Positions 17,239 to 25,740 of a stretch of DNA of 64,000 bases are shown here, in pieces (within the stretch, counting starts at the first letter, position 1; every line of letters starts with the position of its first letter). The translations under genes and the position numbers were made by a program. Source of the DNA: Palsa-506 sp963836355 (GTDB taxonomy: Bacteria > Actinomycetota > Actinomycetes > Streptosporangiales > Streptosporangiaceae); contig CAWIJO010000007.1 of the NCBI GenBank assembly GCA_963836355.1, forward strand, positions 620,001 to 684,000. The letters run 5' to 3'. The notes beneath the pieces are model-generated. The model ran no database searches, was not told the origin of the DNA, and was given only the letters and a program-made list of their open reading frames with translations.

Positions 17239-17959
17239 ACCGAAGCAACTTCGGCCTAGACAACCGCCAGCACCCGCCGGGCCGCCAGACGCCGCGTGTC
17301 AGCACCCGGCCACCACACCCGATGCTGATCCAACAGAAGGTAACGGCGGAGATGCAGCGCCAGAACTCGCCGATTTCCCTGCTGGCCTTCAGCGGGCTGC
17401 AGTGCTCCGGGGCCACCGGCGCCAGCATCCAGGACCTCGGCATCGAGCACGGCCCCCGCACCCTGGTGATCACCTGCAACGGCGGCAAGGTCGTCACATC
17501 CCGCTCGCCCCGCGCCGCGAGGGCGATCGACCTGGCCATCGGCGAACGCAGCGAAGGACCCGATTCCTTGTACCCGGCGGGTCGGCGCCTGGCCATGATG
17601 AACCTGGTTCCGGCCGTTGTGGTTCCGGCGGCCTGTGGTGCCTGCTGGTGGATCGGCGACAAGGCTGCCTGCCTTCTTGCGGCCGGGCGTCTGCGCCAGC
17701 CTGTTCTACCTGGCTGGACTGGCGGCGTTCATCGTCATCATGGCCTCCAGGTGACAGGCCCGCCGCTCCGGCGCATCTACCGATGCCCTGCCGCAAGAAG
17801 GCGGGGATGGGCAGAGCTGGGCGTCTGCGCTACCGGGCAAATCCAGGACCTGGTGCTGCGGCTCCCGCGGGAAACCCGCCCGGGTTTGAGCCGCAGGGGT
17901 CACGGCGAATTGACTCGCCCCGCTGACCACGCGGTTGTGATGTCGGCGAGGATCGAGGA
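17239..17959. other. no confident gene; possible relic coding
   Basis: One plus-strand frame is open from 17323 with a moderately protein-like stretch (IEHGPRTLVITCNGGKVVTS), and another near 17700 ends in a hydrophobic segment (FYLAGLAAFIVIMASR). Neither matches a family I know and they are in different frames. This may be a decayed gene. Confidence 0.3.
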
Positions 17960-18361
17960 ATGAAGCCTCTGCCGAGCAACCACCTGCGTATCGCGCGTCC
18001 AAGTCACAACCTGCGGGCATCCGAGCGGTTCTGGGTGCGCGGCCTGGGCCTGGATGTCTTGTTCCGGGCAGACTCCTCCGCAGAAGGCGGGCATGCTCTG
18101 TTGATGGTCGGATGGCCAGATGCCGCATGGCATCTGGAACTTGTCAGCGATCCAGACGGAGCGACACCAGCCATGCCGACCGAGGAAGATCTTCTGGTGC
18201 TTTATCTCGATGGCGAGATCGATGCGGCCGTGGTACGCCGGCTGGTCGATGCGGGCGGCACACAGGTCGCCGCCCGCAATCCCTACTGGGATAGACGGGG
18301 TGTCACGATCGCCGATCCCGACGGGTACCGGCTAGTCCTGACCAGCTGCTCCTGGCCCTGA
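17960..18361 (+). CDS. VOC (glyoxalase/bleomycin-resistance-like) protein
   Basis: A 133-residue protein from ATG 17960. It opens with LRIARPSHNLRASERFWVRG, the first betaalphabeta unit typical of VOC proteins, then LGLDVLFRAD, HALLMVGWPDAAWHLELV and the second unit ending in RGVTIADPDGYRLVLTSCSW. The DPDGYRLVL ending is a strong family mark. VOC enzymes use a metal in a shared barrel; the reaction cannot be told. It lies 75 nt upstream of the dead DGPF/ECF42 module on the same strand. Confidence 0.88.
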   Translation: MKPLPSNHLRIARPSHNLRASERFWVRGLGLDVLFRADSSAEGGHALLMVGWPDAAWHLELVSDPDGATPAMPTEEDLLVLYLDGEIDAAVVRRLVDAGGTQVAARNPYWDRRGVTIADPDGYRLVLTSCSWP

Positions 18362-18435
18362 ACAACCCGCCTGACCTTCGGCGGCGTTTCGGCGACCGCC
18401 GCCGCCCACCGCGCCTCCCCCGCGATAACGCTCTT

Positions 18436-18607
18436 TCGGCCGGCAGCCGCGTGCTCGACGGGCCGTTCGCGGAGAGCAAGGAAGTCATCGCCGGTTTACT
18501 TCATCATCGAGGCACCCGATTTGGGCACAGCGGTGAAGATCGCGGCCGGCTGCCCGAATGCGGAGTTCGGCTCAGTCGAGGTCCGAGAGATCGTCCCGAT
18601 GGGGTGA
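18436..18607 (+). pseudogene. DGPF-domain protein, truncated and frameshifted
   Basis: The name-giving motif DGPFAESKEVIAG is readable from about 18451, then the frame breaks at about 18494. The next frame continues VYFIIEAPDLGTAVKIAAGC, then PNAEFGSVEVREIVPMG and TGA at 18607. The N-terminal 60-70 residues (beta strand and first helix) are gone. DGPF proteins are encoded beside ECF42-type sigma factors and are thought to act with them. Here the partner sigma gene is also broken. Confidence 0.75.
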
Positions 18608-18903
18608 GCGAGTTCCTGCTGCTCGGCATCCGCCCGGTGCTGCCGGGTGAGCTGTCCCCGGCCGGTGCCGCCCGCGATCTGGTCGCGCTCGCGGCCTGGC
18701 ACCGGTGCCTGCGCCGCTGGGGTCTGCTGCGCTCGTTCGCGGTAGGGCAGCAAGGCCGCGCCGGGCCGGGGGCGTGCCTCGTCGTGCGGGTGAGCGGCCC
18801 CGCTGCCGCCTGTCGGCTGGCGGCCGGGTGGGAGCGCCTAGCGGGATACGACGTGACAGTCCTGCCGCTGGTCGATGCGGCCGGCCGGAGGTACGGCCGG
18901 TGA
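18604..18903 (+). CDS. hypothetical protein between DGPF and sigma remnants
   Basis: GTG 18604 overlaps the DGPF stop by 4 nt (GTGA), and the stop overlaps the sigma GTG at 18900, so translation was coupled through all three genes. The product has 99 residues: FLLLGIRPVLPGELSPAGAA, then VALAAWHRCLRRWGLLRSFA, a beta-rich segment and a short basic end. Size and alternation suggest a second DGPF/YCII-like ferredoxin fold, but I recognise no motif. It is intact as a frame, although its partners are dead. Confidence 0.5.
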   Translation: MSEFLLLGIRPVLPGELSPAGAARDLVALAAWHRCLRRWGLLRSFAVGQQGRAGPGACLVVRVSGPAAACRLAAGWERLAGYDVTVLPLVDAAGRRYGR

Positions 18904-19980
18904 GCGACGAGGCTGACGGCGCGCTGGCCGAGACATTCCGGGACGAGTGGCCGCGGCTGGTTGCCGCGACCATGCGGATCGTCGGTGATCTGCAGACGGC
19001 TGAGGACGTGGTGCAGTCGACGATCATCACGGCCCTTGACCACTGGCCATTGCTCGGGGTCCCCGACCGGCCGCGTGGCTGATGACCGCGTGCCGCAACC
19101 GCGCCCGCAACGCGATCCGCGACGCGGCGCGCGCGCGGCAGAACTCGCGTTCGCTGCAACCGCTGCTCACGGCGCAGCAACCTGGCTGCGCCGCAGCGCC
19201 GGAGATCACCGACGACCGGCTGCGGCTGATCGCGATGTGCTGTCACCCGCTGCTCGCCATCGACGCCCAGGTCGCGCTCACCTTGCGGCTGGCAGCGGGC
19301 CTGACAACGCAGGAGATCGCACGCGGCTTCCACCTGCCGGCCGCGACGATCGCACAGCGCATCGTGCGAGCCAAGCGCACCCTGACAGCGCACCGGGTCA
19401 CCTTCGCCGCCGACGAACCCGGCGTGCGCGAGCGGCTGCCGTCGATCCTCGACGTCGTCTACCTGGTTTTCAATGAGGGTTACCTTTCCTCCGCTGGTTC
19501 CTTGCTGACACGCGGGGATCTCGCTACCGAAGCCCATCGCCTGGCCGGCCTGCTCACCGAGCTCGCCGCTGGTGAGCCGGAGCCATGGGCGCTGCGCGCC
19601 CTGTCCTTCCAGCTCAGCCGCTGGAATACCCGGACCGGCCCGGACGGCGGGCTGCTCACCCTCGAGGTGCAGGATCGCGGGCGCTGGGATCGCGCGCGCT
19701 CAATCGCGCCGTCGCCGTGGCGATGGCCGACGGGCCGGCCGCTGCGCTGCCGCCGCTCGGCGAGCTGGTCCATGATCCGGCCTTGTGCGGCTCGCACCGG
19801 GTATGGTCGGTGCGAGCCGACCTGCACCGGCGGCTCGGCGACACCGCGGCCGCGCTGGCCGACTATGATCGCGCCCTCGCCCTGGTGAACAACGATGTAG
19901 AACGCCGGTATCTCGCTGGTGCCCGGCAGCGTCTCACCGCCGGCGGACAGGGGGAAAGACATCGTGCCGACGTTCCGTAA
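18900..19980 (+). pseudogene. ECF42-type sigma factor with C-terminal TPR-like domain, multiply broken
   Basis: GTG 18900 starts normally: ETFRDEWPRLVAATMRIVGD, then EDVVQSTIITALDHWP (region 2). At about 19077 the expected GGCTGGCTG reads GGCTG, a 4-nt loss that shifts the frame. The next frame continues from 19082 with TACRNRARNAIRDAARA, region 4 (LTLRLAAGLTTQEIARGFHL) and the family extension (VFNEGYLSSAG). At about 19680 roughly 40 codons are missing out of frame. The end (LNRAVAVAMADGPAAAL, VRADLHRRLGDTAAALADYD) lies in a third frame. ECF42 factors pair with DGPF proteins, as here. The gene is clearly dead. Confidence 0.82.
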
Positions 19981-20326
19981 GTCACCACCGGAGCTGATCG
20001 CCCGCTTCGATGAGCTCGCCAGGCTCGCCGCAGCCGCGGACCGCAGGCAGATGTTCGGTTATCCCACCTGCGTGCTGCACGGGAACATGTTCATGGGGCT
20101 GCACGAGGACTCGCTGATCCTGCGGCTTGCCGAAACGGACCGGGCCGAGTTCCTCAGCCGCTACCACGCCGCCACGTTCGAGCCCATGCCCGGACGGCCC
20201 ATGAAGGAATACGTCGTCGTGCCGCCCTCTCTCCTCAGCGATGAAGCGGTTGGCGACTGGGTACGCCGGTCACTTGCCTACGCCATGCAGCTGCCTGCCA
20301 AGGCACCGAGGAAGAAGAAGGGCTGA
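19964..20326 (+). CDS. TfoX N-terminal domain protein
   Basis: GTG 19964 has a strong ribosome site (GGGGGAAAG) and gives 120 residues; the frame is open to 19919, but that start lies inside the sigma remnant. The sequence reads PELIARFDELARLAAAADRR, QMFGYPTCVLHGNMFMGLHE, DSLILRLAETDRAEFL, then MPGRPMKEYVVVPP. MFGYPTCVLHGNMF is the TfoX_N hallmark. The tail is basic (APRKKKG). Family role is poorly defined outside competence. An SRPBCC gene follows 8 nt later, so the two form an operon. Confidence 0.88.
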   Translation: MPTFRKSPPELIARFDELARLAAAADRRQMFGYPTCVLHGNMFMGLHEDSLILRLAETDRAEFLSRYHAATFEPMPGRPMKEYVVVPPSLLSDEAVGDWVRRSLAYAMQLPAKAPRKKKG

Positions 20327-20333
20327 CTGACCC

Positions 20334-20771
20334 ATGCCGCACGCCGAGCGCACCGTCACCGTCAACCGGCCAGCACGCGCAGTATTCGACTATCTCGCCG
20401 ACGGCACCCACAATGCCGAATGGCGCACCGGCGTCCTGGAAATCGAGCGGACCTCCGCCGGTGGCGGCGAGGGAGCGACCTACCGCCAGGTGCTGGCCGG
20501 CCCGGCCGGCCGCCGGATCGACGGCGACTACAAGGTGACAGTGTTCGACCCGCCGGCCCGGCTGGAGTTCCAGGTCACCGCCGGGCCAGCACGGCCCACT
20601 GGAGTGTTCGAGCTCGCCGAGGCAACCCCGGGTGCAACAGTGGTGCGGTTTGCCCTGGACCTGCAGGCCACCGGTGCGATGAAGCTCCTCACGCCGGTGA
20701 TCGCCAGGCAGGTCCGCCGTGAGGTCGCCCAGCTTGACTCGCTCAAGGCAATCCTCGAACGCGCCAGCTGA
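20334..20771 (+). CDS. SRPBCC (polyketide cyclase-like) protein
   Basis: A 145-residue protein from ATG 20334, 8 nt after the TfoX_N gene. It has the helix-grip pattern: RTVTVNRPARAVFDYLADGT, HNAEWRTGVLEIERTSAG, alternating beta strands (YKVTVFDPPARLEFQVTAGP) and the final amphipathic helix (VRREVAQLDSLKAILERA). No catalytic residues are evident. Such proteins bind lipophilic ligands. The substrate is unknown; the link to the TfoX_N partner suggests co-regulation. Confidence 0.88.
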   Translation: MPHAERTVTVNRPARAVFDYLADGTHNAEWRTGVLEIERTSAGGGEGATYRQVLAGPAGRRIDGDYKVTVFDPPARLEFQVTAGPARPTGVFELAEATPGATVVRFALDLQATGAMKLLTPVIARQVRREVAQLDSLKAILERAS

Positions 20772-20925
20772 CATGGTGCCAGCGTTGGCCAGGTACCAGG
20801 CCAAGAGGCCATCGGTAGTCAGGGCCAGGCCGACGTGCGCCTCCCGTCGGCGAGCCATGACCCAGGCGCGCGGGCGGGCCACTGCGGCATCCGCCACGGC
20901 GACCAGGGTGAGTGCTGCTCTCGCC

Positions 20926-21770
20926 CTACGCCATTGGCCTGCGGCGCGCCCTCTGATCCGGCAGCATCTGCGGAGCGGCTAGCTCCTCGCGCCGGTACTC
21001 ACCGGGCGGGCAGCCGAAGAGCCTGCTGAATGCCTTGGAAAAGGACGCCTCGTTGTCGTAGCCGACGAGATGAGCGACCTGCCGCAGGTTCCTCGTCGTC
21101 GTCGACAGATAGCCGGCCGCACGTCTCAGCCGCAACTGGGTGATGTAGGTCATGGGCGGCTCGCCGACACCAGCGCGGAACCTGGCGTTGAACGAAGTTC
21201 TGGACATCGCGGCGGACCGGGCCATGGCATCGACGCTCCACCGCGCCTCGGGGCGGCCACGGATCATCTTCACGATCCTAGCGATGTCGGGATCGGGCAG
21301 AATGGGCAGCGCGAGCCGGGCCAGCCCATCTGCTGCGGCCAGGTAGCTGCGCAGTGCCTGGGTCACGAAGACGTCGGCAAGCTTCGCGAAGATCGCAGTG
21401 CCCCTGGGGCGCTGGCCTGCGTCTCCTCTTTCAGTAGGGCGAACAGGGGCTCGAGCCAGCGGACCAGGCCGGTATCGGCGTCCAGTGTCAGCACGGGCGG
21501 CAAGAAGTCGGCGAGGTCGTCCGGCAGCGAGGGGAACAGCTCGAAGCCGCCGCACAGCAGCCGGGTGTGGCTGCCGCTGCCGCCGCCGCCATAGGACAGC
21601 CATCCGGCCTCGTCGACGGGATGGTCAGCGAGGATCGCGTCTAGGTGTCGCACGGATGAGCCCGGCTGGTCGGCGATGATATGGCCGTCCCCGTGCGGCA
21701 GCAGCACCCGGTCACCGGTGGTCAGCGGTACTGGGTGCAGCACCGCCAGCGGTGAGCAAGGCAGTGCCAT
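20926..21770 (-). pseudogene. AraC-family regulator, frameshifted, N-terminus truncated
   Basis: From ATG 21770 the frame gives the second half of a cupin domain (TTGDRVLLPHGDGHIIADQP, CGGFELFPSLPDDLADFLPP). The frame breaks at about 21400 in a run of four G. The next frame carries AIFAKLADVFVTQALRSYL, then ARSAAMSRTSFNARFRAGVG and the second HTH (VAHLVGYDNEASFSKAFSRL) to 20926. One added G restores a continuous protein, but the first 50 or so cupin residues are still missing at the junction with the SRPBCC gene. It probably once regulated a nearby operon. Confidence 0.75.
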
Positions 21771-22248
21771 GCAGGAACACGTGAAACTTGGCGACCGGGG
21801 AGCGCTCGACGCTGGCGTTCGGGTCCGGGCCGGGATCGCCGCCCCGGATCCGGAGGCTGAGCCTGCCTAGATAGAGGTCCCACCCCTTGCGGTGGTGGCC
21901 GCGCTGCTCCTGGTCGGGCAGGTCGTAGTGGCGCAGCACGACGCGGGTCCCGCCGTTATCGGCGTGCAGCGTGACGACGACACGGGTGGCGCCGGGCGGG
22001 ACGGCGTGGTCGTGCGTCCAGCCCCAGGTGAACACCACCCGGTGCGGCGGGTCGACCTCGACGAACTCGCCGGCCGCCTCGACGCCGTCCCGCATCCGGA
22101 CTCGGTAACAGCCGCCAGGTACCGGCTCCAGCGTCGCGTCCCCTCCCATCCACTGGACGTACCTACCGGGGTCGGTGAAATAGGGAAACACGGTCTCGGG
22201 CTCAGCGGCGACATGCACGCTCACCTCGACCACGCCGTCATCGTTCAC
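21712..22248 (-). CDS. SRPBCC (AHSA1-type) protein in an ArsR operon
   Basis: A 178-residue protein from ATG 22248, overlapping the ArsR stop in an ATGA. Core: VVEVSVHVAAEPETVFPYFT, DPGRYVQWMGGDATLEPVPG, DPPHRVVFTWGWTHD, VVLRHYDLPDQEQRGHHRKG, then WDLYLGRLSLRIRGG. The last 35 residues are unlike the family and run 59 nt into the AraC remnant, so the true C-terminus was probably lost by a deletion there. ArsR plus AHSA1 is a common actinobacterial pair; the ArsR protein usually represses it. Confidence 0.85.
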   Translation of the reverse strand: MNDDGVVEVSVHVAAEPETVFPYFTDPGRYVQWMGGDATLEPVPGGCYRVRMRDGVEAAGEFVEVDPPHRVVFTWGWTHDHAVPPGATRVVVTLHADNGGTRVVLRHYDLPDQEQRGHHRKGWDLYLGRLSLRIRGGDPGPDPNASVERSPVAKFHVFLHGTALLTAGGAAPSTADHR

Positions 22249-22562
22249 GAGCGATCCTTATCCCGCTGCTCGGCCTCGGCGAGATCCTTGACCCGGCCAA
22301 GGCCGCGCCGCCAGTGATCTTCGACGGCAGCGCGAAGGGATCCCAGGGCGGCCTTGTCAGCACGGTAGATACGTCTGGTCCCCTCCCGGCGCTCGATGAC
22401 GAAACCGGCTGCCTTCAGCACGCGCAGGTGCTGGCTGACAGCCGACCAGGACACCTCGAACTGCGCCGCGAGGTCCCCCGCAGACAGCTCCCGGTCCCAC
22501 ACCAGCTCCAGGATGCGCAGACGGCGGGGGGCGGCGATCACCTGCAGGGCTTCCACCACCAC
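22245..22562 (-). CDS. ArsR-family winged-helix repressor
   Basis: A 105-residue protein from GTG 22562; an in-frame stop lies a few codons upstream, so this start is forced. HTH: LSAGDLAAQFEVSWSAVSQH, then LRVLKAAGFVIERREGTRRI. No metal-binding cysteines are present, so it is not an arsenic sensor; such ArsR proteins accompany SRPBCC genes. It is co-transcribed with the downstream AHSA1 gene (4-nt overlap) and divergent from another SRPBCC gene. A perfect A/T-rich palindrome lies between the two starts and is the likely operator. Confidence 0.92.
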   Translation of the reverse strand: MVVEALQVIAAPRRLRILELVWDRELSAGDLAAQFEVSWSAVSQHLRVLKAAGFVIERREGTRRIYRADKAALGSLRAAVEDHWRRGLGRVKDLAEAEQRDKDRS

Positions 22563-22624
22563 CTCGCTCTGTCCTCATCCGCCGTCAGCATCCGGCGCCT
22601 CCTGGTGACCAGGTTGACGCTGCG

Positions 22625-22654
22625 CTGTTATTTTAGATAGAACTAAAATAACAG
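22625..22654. promoter_or_regulatory. perfect inverted repeat, candidate ArsR operator
   Basis: Arms CTGTTATTTTAG (22625-22636) and CTAAAATAACAG (22643-22654) are perfect 12-nt complements around a 6-nt spacer. The block is strikingly A/T-rich in a GC-rich context and sits between the divergent arsR (start 22562) and SRPBCC (start 22686) genes. Such a site would let the repressor control both directions. Confidence 0.8.
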
Positions 22655-22685
22655 TGGGCACACACGTGAGCAACGGGAGAGCTCC

Positions 22686-23125
22686 ATGGACCGATCGATC
22701 ACGCTGGCCACTGATGTCGAGGCAGATCCTGCCCGGGTATTCGAGGTCCTCTCGACAACCCGGGGGCAGCGTGCCTTCTGGACCGCCGATTGCGAGGTCT
22801 CCGCCGACCACGCACGGTTCGGCTTCCCGCAGGCTCCAACGGACCTCCTGACGGACGTGACCACCGAGCCGGGCAAGCTCGTCCGCATGCACGTCACCAC
22901 CGGCTTCCCGTTCTGGGAGGGCTCGACCTGGGAGTGGGAACTCGCCCCCGCTGCCAGGGCCGATTCCGGGACCGGCGTGCTGTTCCGGCACTACGGCTTC
23001 GCTGACGGATATCCCGAGATTGACCTGGCGCACACCGCCCAGACCTGGGCCTTGATCCTGCAGCAGCTTGGCGGTATCTCGCCAGCGGCAGCCCGCAGCC
23101 GTTCTTCCCCGCCTCTGCGGCATGA
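22686..23125 (+). pseudogene. SRPBCC protein A, one-base frameshift near its end
   Basis: ATG 22686 opens a clean AHSA1-like protein: DRSITLATDVEADPARVFEV, FWTADCEVSADHARFGFPQA, VRMHVTTGFPFWEGSTWEWE and DLAHTAQTWALILQQLGG. At about 23075 a base is missing. In the next frame the normal ending YLASGSPQPFFPASAA and TGA 23125 are present. Because of the shift, translation would instead run on into the next gene and give a 307-residue two-domain protein. The neat family-like ending in the other frame shows the fusion is secondary. Only the last 16 residues are affected, so residual function is possible. Confidence 0.75.
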
Positions 23126-23168
23126 AGGCGGCACGACACCACGTCGAATCCGCAATGGGAGCTGCAGA

Positions 23169-23609
23169 ATGACTGTCGACGTTCAGACCGAGATCGAAAT
23201 CGACCGCCCCCGGTCCGCGGTGGCCTTGTATGCGTCGGACCCGGACAACGCGACCTGCTGGTACGAGAACATCACGTCCGTCGAGTGGAAGTCGCCGAAG
23301 CCGCTCATGGTCGGCTCCCGGGTCGCCTTCGTTGCCCGCTTCCTCGGCCGCCGCCTCGCGTACACCTACGAGGTCAAAGAGCTGATCCCGGGCGAGCGGC
23401 TCGTTCAGAACACCGCCGAAGGCCCGTTCCCGATGGAAACCATCTATACCTGGGATGACAGCCCGGCTGGTGGTACCAGGATGACGCTCCGCAACCGCGG
23501 CGAGCCCTCCGGCTTCTCGAAACTCGCTGCTCCGATGATGGCCAGCGCGATGCGGCGAGCCAACCAGAAAGACCTAGCGCGGCTCAAGACCATCCTGGAG
23601 AAGGCCTGA
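23169..23609 (+). CDS. SRPBCC protein B
   Basis: ATG 23169 has a ribosome site (GGGAG) and starts a complete 146-residue SRPBCC protein: TVDVQTEIEIDRPRSAVALY, NATCWYENITSVEWKSPKPL, FVARFLGRRLAYTYEVKELI, PMETIYTWDDSPAGGTRMTL, then MRRANQKDLARLKTILEKA. The C-terminal helix is the usual SRPBCC ending. Through the frameshift in gene A the two frames are joined in the present sequence, but this start and spacing show that B is its own gene. Probably co-transcribed with A under ArsR control. Confidence 0.85.
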   Translation: MTVDVQTEIEIDRPRSAVALYASDPDNATCWYENITSVEWKSPKPLMVGSRVAFVARFLGRRLAYTYEVKELIPGERLVQNTAEGPFPMETIYTWDDSPAGGTRMTLRNRGEPSGFSKLAAPMMASAMRRANQKDLARLKTILEKA

Positions 23610-23865
23610 GGCTTTAGAGCTGCAGGCCAGGAACCGGGAGCCGCCGAGCATCGGGCCGCGCCTCGAACGCTCTCCAGGAAACGCGCCCTGCGGCACCGAA
23701 ACTGCTGGGCATCGCTGCGGCGGCAACCGGCGGGCGCCGCCGGCACTCGCGGGGTAAGTTGCGGGCCGACTGTGCCGCTGACCGGTATGTATGCCCCTGA
23801 CTGCGGCTCACAAGCCGACCGGGCGCATGGTGAGCGTAACTTGATCAATACCAAAGGAGCGGCCA

Positions 23866-24657
23866 GTGAACGACTATCCCGCGATGATCGCCAAAGTTAA
23901 CCACGTCGAACTGGTTCCGCGGCGTGTCCGGGCGTTCCTGGCCGGCCAGGCGGTGCTCGACACGACGCGGGCGGTATATGTATGGGAGTGGCCCAACTAC
24001 CCGCAGTACTACATCCCGGTCGCCGACATACGCCGCGACCTGCTCGTCCCGGAAGAACATACTCAGCACAGCAGCCGCGGCAAGGTTGAGTTGCACGGGC
24101 TCCGCGTCGGCGGCACCCACCGGCCGCGCGCCGCCAAGCTGCTCGCCGACTCGCCAATCGACGGGCTGAGCGGCACCGTGCGCTTCGAGTGGGCTGCCCT
24201 CGACGCCTGGTTCGAGGAGGACGAGCGGGTTTTCGTCCACCCCCGCAATCCGTACGTGAGGGTCGACGCGCTGCGCTCGACTCGCCCGGTGCGCGTCGAA
24301 CTCGACGGTGCGATACTGGCCGAGTCGTCGTCACCGGTCATGGTCTTCGAGACGGGACTGCCCACCCGGTACTACATCAACCGGACAGAGATCAACTTCG
24401 GCCACCTGATCCCCACCGGCACCGTGACGGAGTGCCCCTATAAGGGGACGACAAGCGGCTACTGGTCGATCCGCATCGGCGACACGGTCCATCCCGACCT
24501 CGCCTGGGCTTATGACTTTCCCACCCGCCAGCTGCTGCCCATCGCCGGCCTGATCGCCTTCTACAACGAAAAGGTCGACATCTTCCTCGGTGGCCAGAAG
24601 CTGGAACGCCCCAAGACCCACTTCTTTCCCTCGACTGACGCGCCGAGCCGCGTGTGA
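23866..24657 (+). CDS. DUF427 (nucleotidyltransferase-like) protein, two domains
   Basis: A 263-residue protein from GTG 23866 with ribosome site AAAGGAG. Two DUF427 units are present: ARVAYV-like opening replaced here by VRAFLAGQAVLDTTRAVYVW, EWPNYPQYYIPVADIRRDLL, and a second unit with VRVELDGAILAESSSPVMVF, ETGLPTRYYINRTEINFGHL. Each has the WEWPxYPxYY or GLPxRYYI turn, and the second ends in CPYKGTTSGYWSIRIGD. DUF427 proteins are cytoplasmic and of unknown activity. Full length and intact; monocistronic. Confidence 0.9.
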   Translation: MNDYPAMIAKVNHVELVPRRVRAFLAGQAVLDTTRAVYVWEWPNYPQYYIPVADIRRDLLVPEEHTQHSSRGKVELHGLRVGGTHRPRAAKLLADSPIDGLSGTVRFEWAALDAWFEEDERVFVHPRNPYVRVDALRSTRPVRVELDGAILAESSSPVMVFETGLPTRYYINRTEINFGHLIPTGTVTECPYKGTTSGYWSIRIGDTVHPDLAWAYDFPTRQLLPIAGLIAFYNEKVDIFLGGQKLERPKTHFFPSTDAPSRV

Positions 24658-24701
24658 GGCAAGAGCCAGAATCGGTACCTGGGCGCGTCCCGTTCTGTTG
24701 G

Positions 24702-25418
24702 TCAGCGGTAGTCGGGGTTGTCGAAGTCGAACCGGCATCCGGCGTCCCATTCGGAGCGCTGATTCCCGTGCGCGGGGATGCCGCCGGCGTCCTTGAGCAT
24801 GCGGGCCAGGTGCATCAGGTTCCAGGTCATGAAGGTCGTGTTGCGGTTGGTGAACTCGTTGTCCGGGCCGCCGGACCCCGGGTCCAGGTAGGACGGGCCG
24901 GGCCCGGCTTCGCCGATCCATCCGGCGTCAGCCTGCGGCGGGATGGTGTAGCCGAGGTGCTGCAGGCTGTACAGGACGTTCATCGCGCAGTGCTTGACGC
25001 CGTCCTCGTTGCCGGTGATCAGGCAGCCGGCGACACGGCCGTAGTAGGCGTACTGGCCGGCCTCGTTGAGCAGGTGCGAGCATGCGTAAAGCCGCTCGAT
25101 CACCTGCTTCGTCACCGAGCTGTTGTCACCGAGCCAGATCGGCCCGGCCAGGACCAGGATGTCGGCGGCGAGCACCTGCTGGTAGATGCGGGGCCAGTCA
25201 TCGGCGGCCCAGCCGTGCTCGGTCATGTCCGGCCACACGCCAGTGGCGATGTCGTGGTCGATGGCCCGGATCTGGTCGACCCGGACGCCCTGCTTCGCCA
25301 TGATCCGGGCGCTGACGTCGATCAGTCCCTGGGTGTGGCTGGGCTGTGGCGACCGTTTCAAAGTGCAGTTGATCACTAGTGCGCGCAGGTCGTCGTAATG
25401 CTGGATGTGGTCACTCAT
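24702..25418 (-). CDS. flavodoxin-like NAD(P)H-dependent FMN reductase
   Basis: ATG 25418 follows AAGGAG at good spacing and gives 238 residues; the frame is open to 25535, but that part belongs to a TPP-enzyme fragment. Core: LRALVINCTLKRSPQPSHTQ, GLIDVSARIMAKQGV, DDWPRIYQQVLAADILVLAG, PIWLGDNSSVTKQVIERLYA, then YYGRVAGCLITGNEDGVKHC. This is the flavodoxin/NADPH-dependent FMN reductase fold with its FMN phosphate loop near the N-terminus. It likely reduces quinones or other electron acceptors. Intact. Confidence 0.9.
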   Translation of the reverse strand: MSDHIQHYDDLRALVINCTLKRSPQPSHTQGLIDVSARIMAKQGVRVDQIRAIDHDIATGVWPDMTEHGWAADDWPRIYQQVLAADILVLAGPIWLGDNSSVTKQVIERLYACSHLLNEAGQYAYYGRVAGCLITGNEDGVKHCAMNVLYSLQHLGYTIPPQADAGWIGEAGPGPSYLDPGSGGPDNEFTNRNTTFMTWNLMHLARMLKDAGGIPAHGNQRSEWDAGCRFDFDNPDYR

Positions 25419-25431
25419 CGGCCGGGACTCC

Positions 25432-25740
25432 TTAGTGAGATGGGCGGCATATGCCGGTCGCTCCGCATAGCTCGGCATATGCAGCCCAGTCCGGGTTCTG
25501 CAGCGACGTGTGCCAGACCGGGAATTCGGCGGCACGCTGCTCCTTGCCGATCTTGCCGAGCGAGTGGTTGTCGAGCAGTACGTGCCCGACCGGGATGCTG
25601 TATTTCACGGCGGTGGTGAGCTCCGCAGCATACTGGCCGAAGCCACCGTCGCCGGTCACCGCGACCACGGGCCTGCCCGGCGCGGCTGCCCATGCGCCGA
25701 GCGCCGGCCAGCCGCTGACCGCGGTGCTGGAGCGCTCCAC
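25432..25740 (-). pseudogene. C-terminal fragment of a TPP-dependent enzyme (pyruvate-oxidase/ALS-like)
   Basis: About 85 residues match the TPP-binding C-terminal domain: PVVAVTGDGGFGQYAAELTT, AVKYSIPVGHVLLDNHSLGK, GKEQRAAEFPVWHTSLQNPD. GDGG plus the NHSLG segment is the thiamine diphosphate/Mg motif. Parent enzymes have about 550-600 residues. Here the sequence begins at a junction at about 25735 and ends in a frameshift at ATGI. It is a relic between the reductase gene and another relic. Confidence 0.8.
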
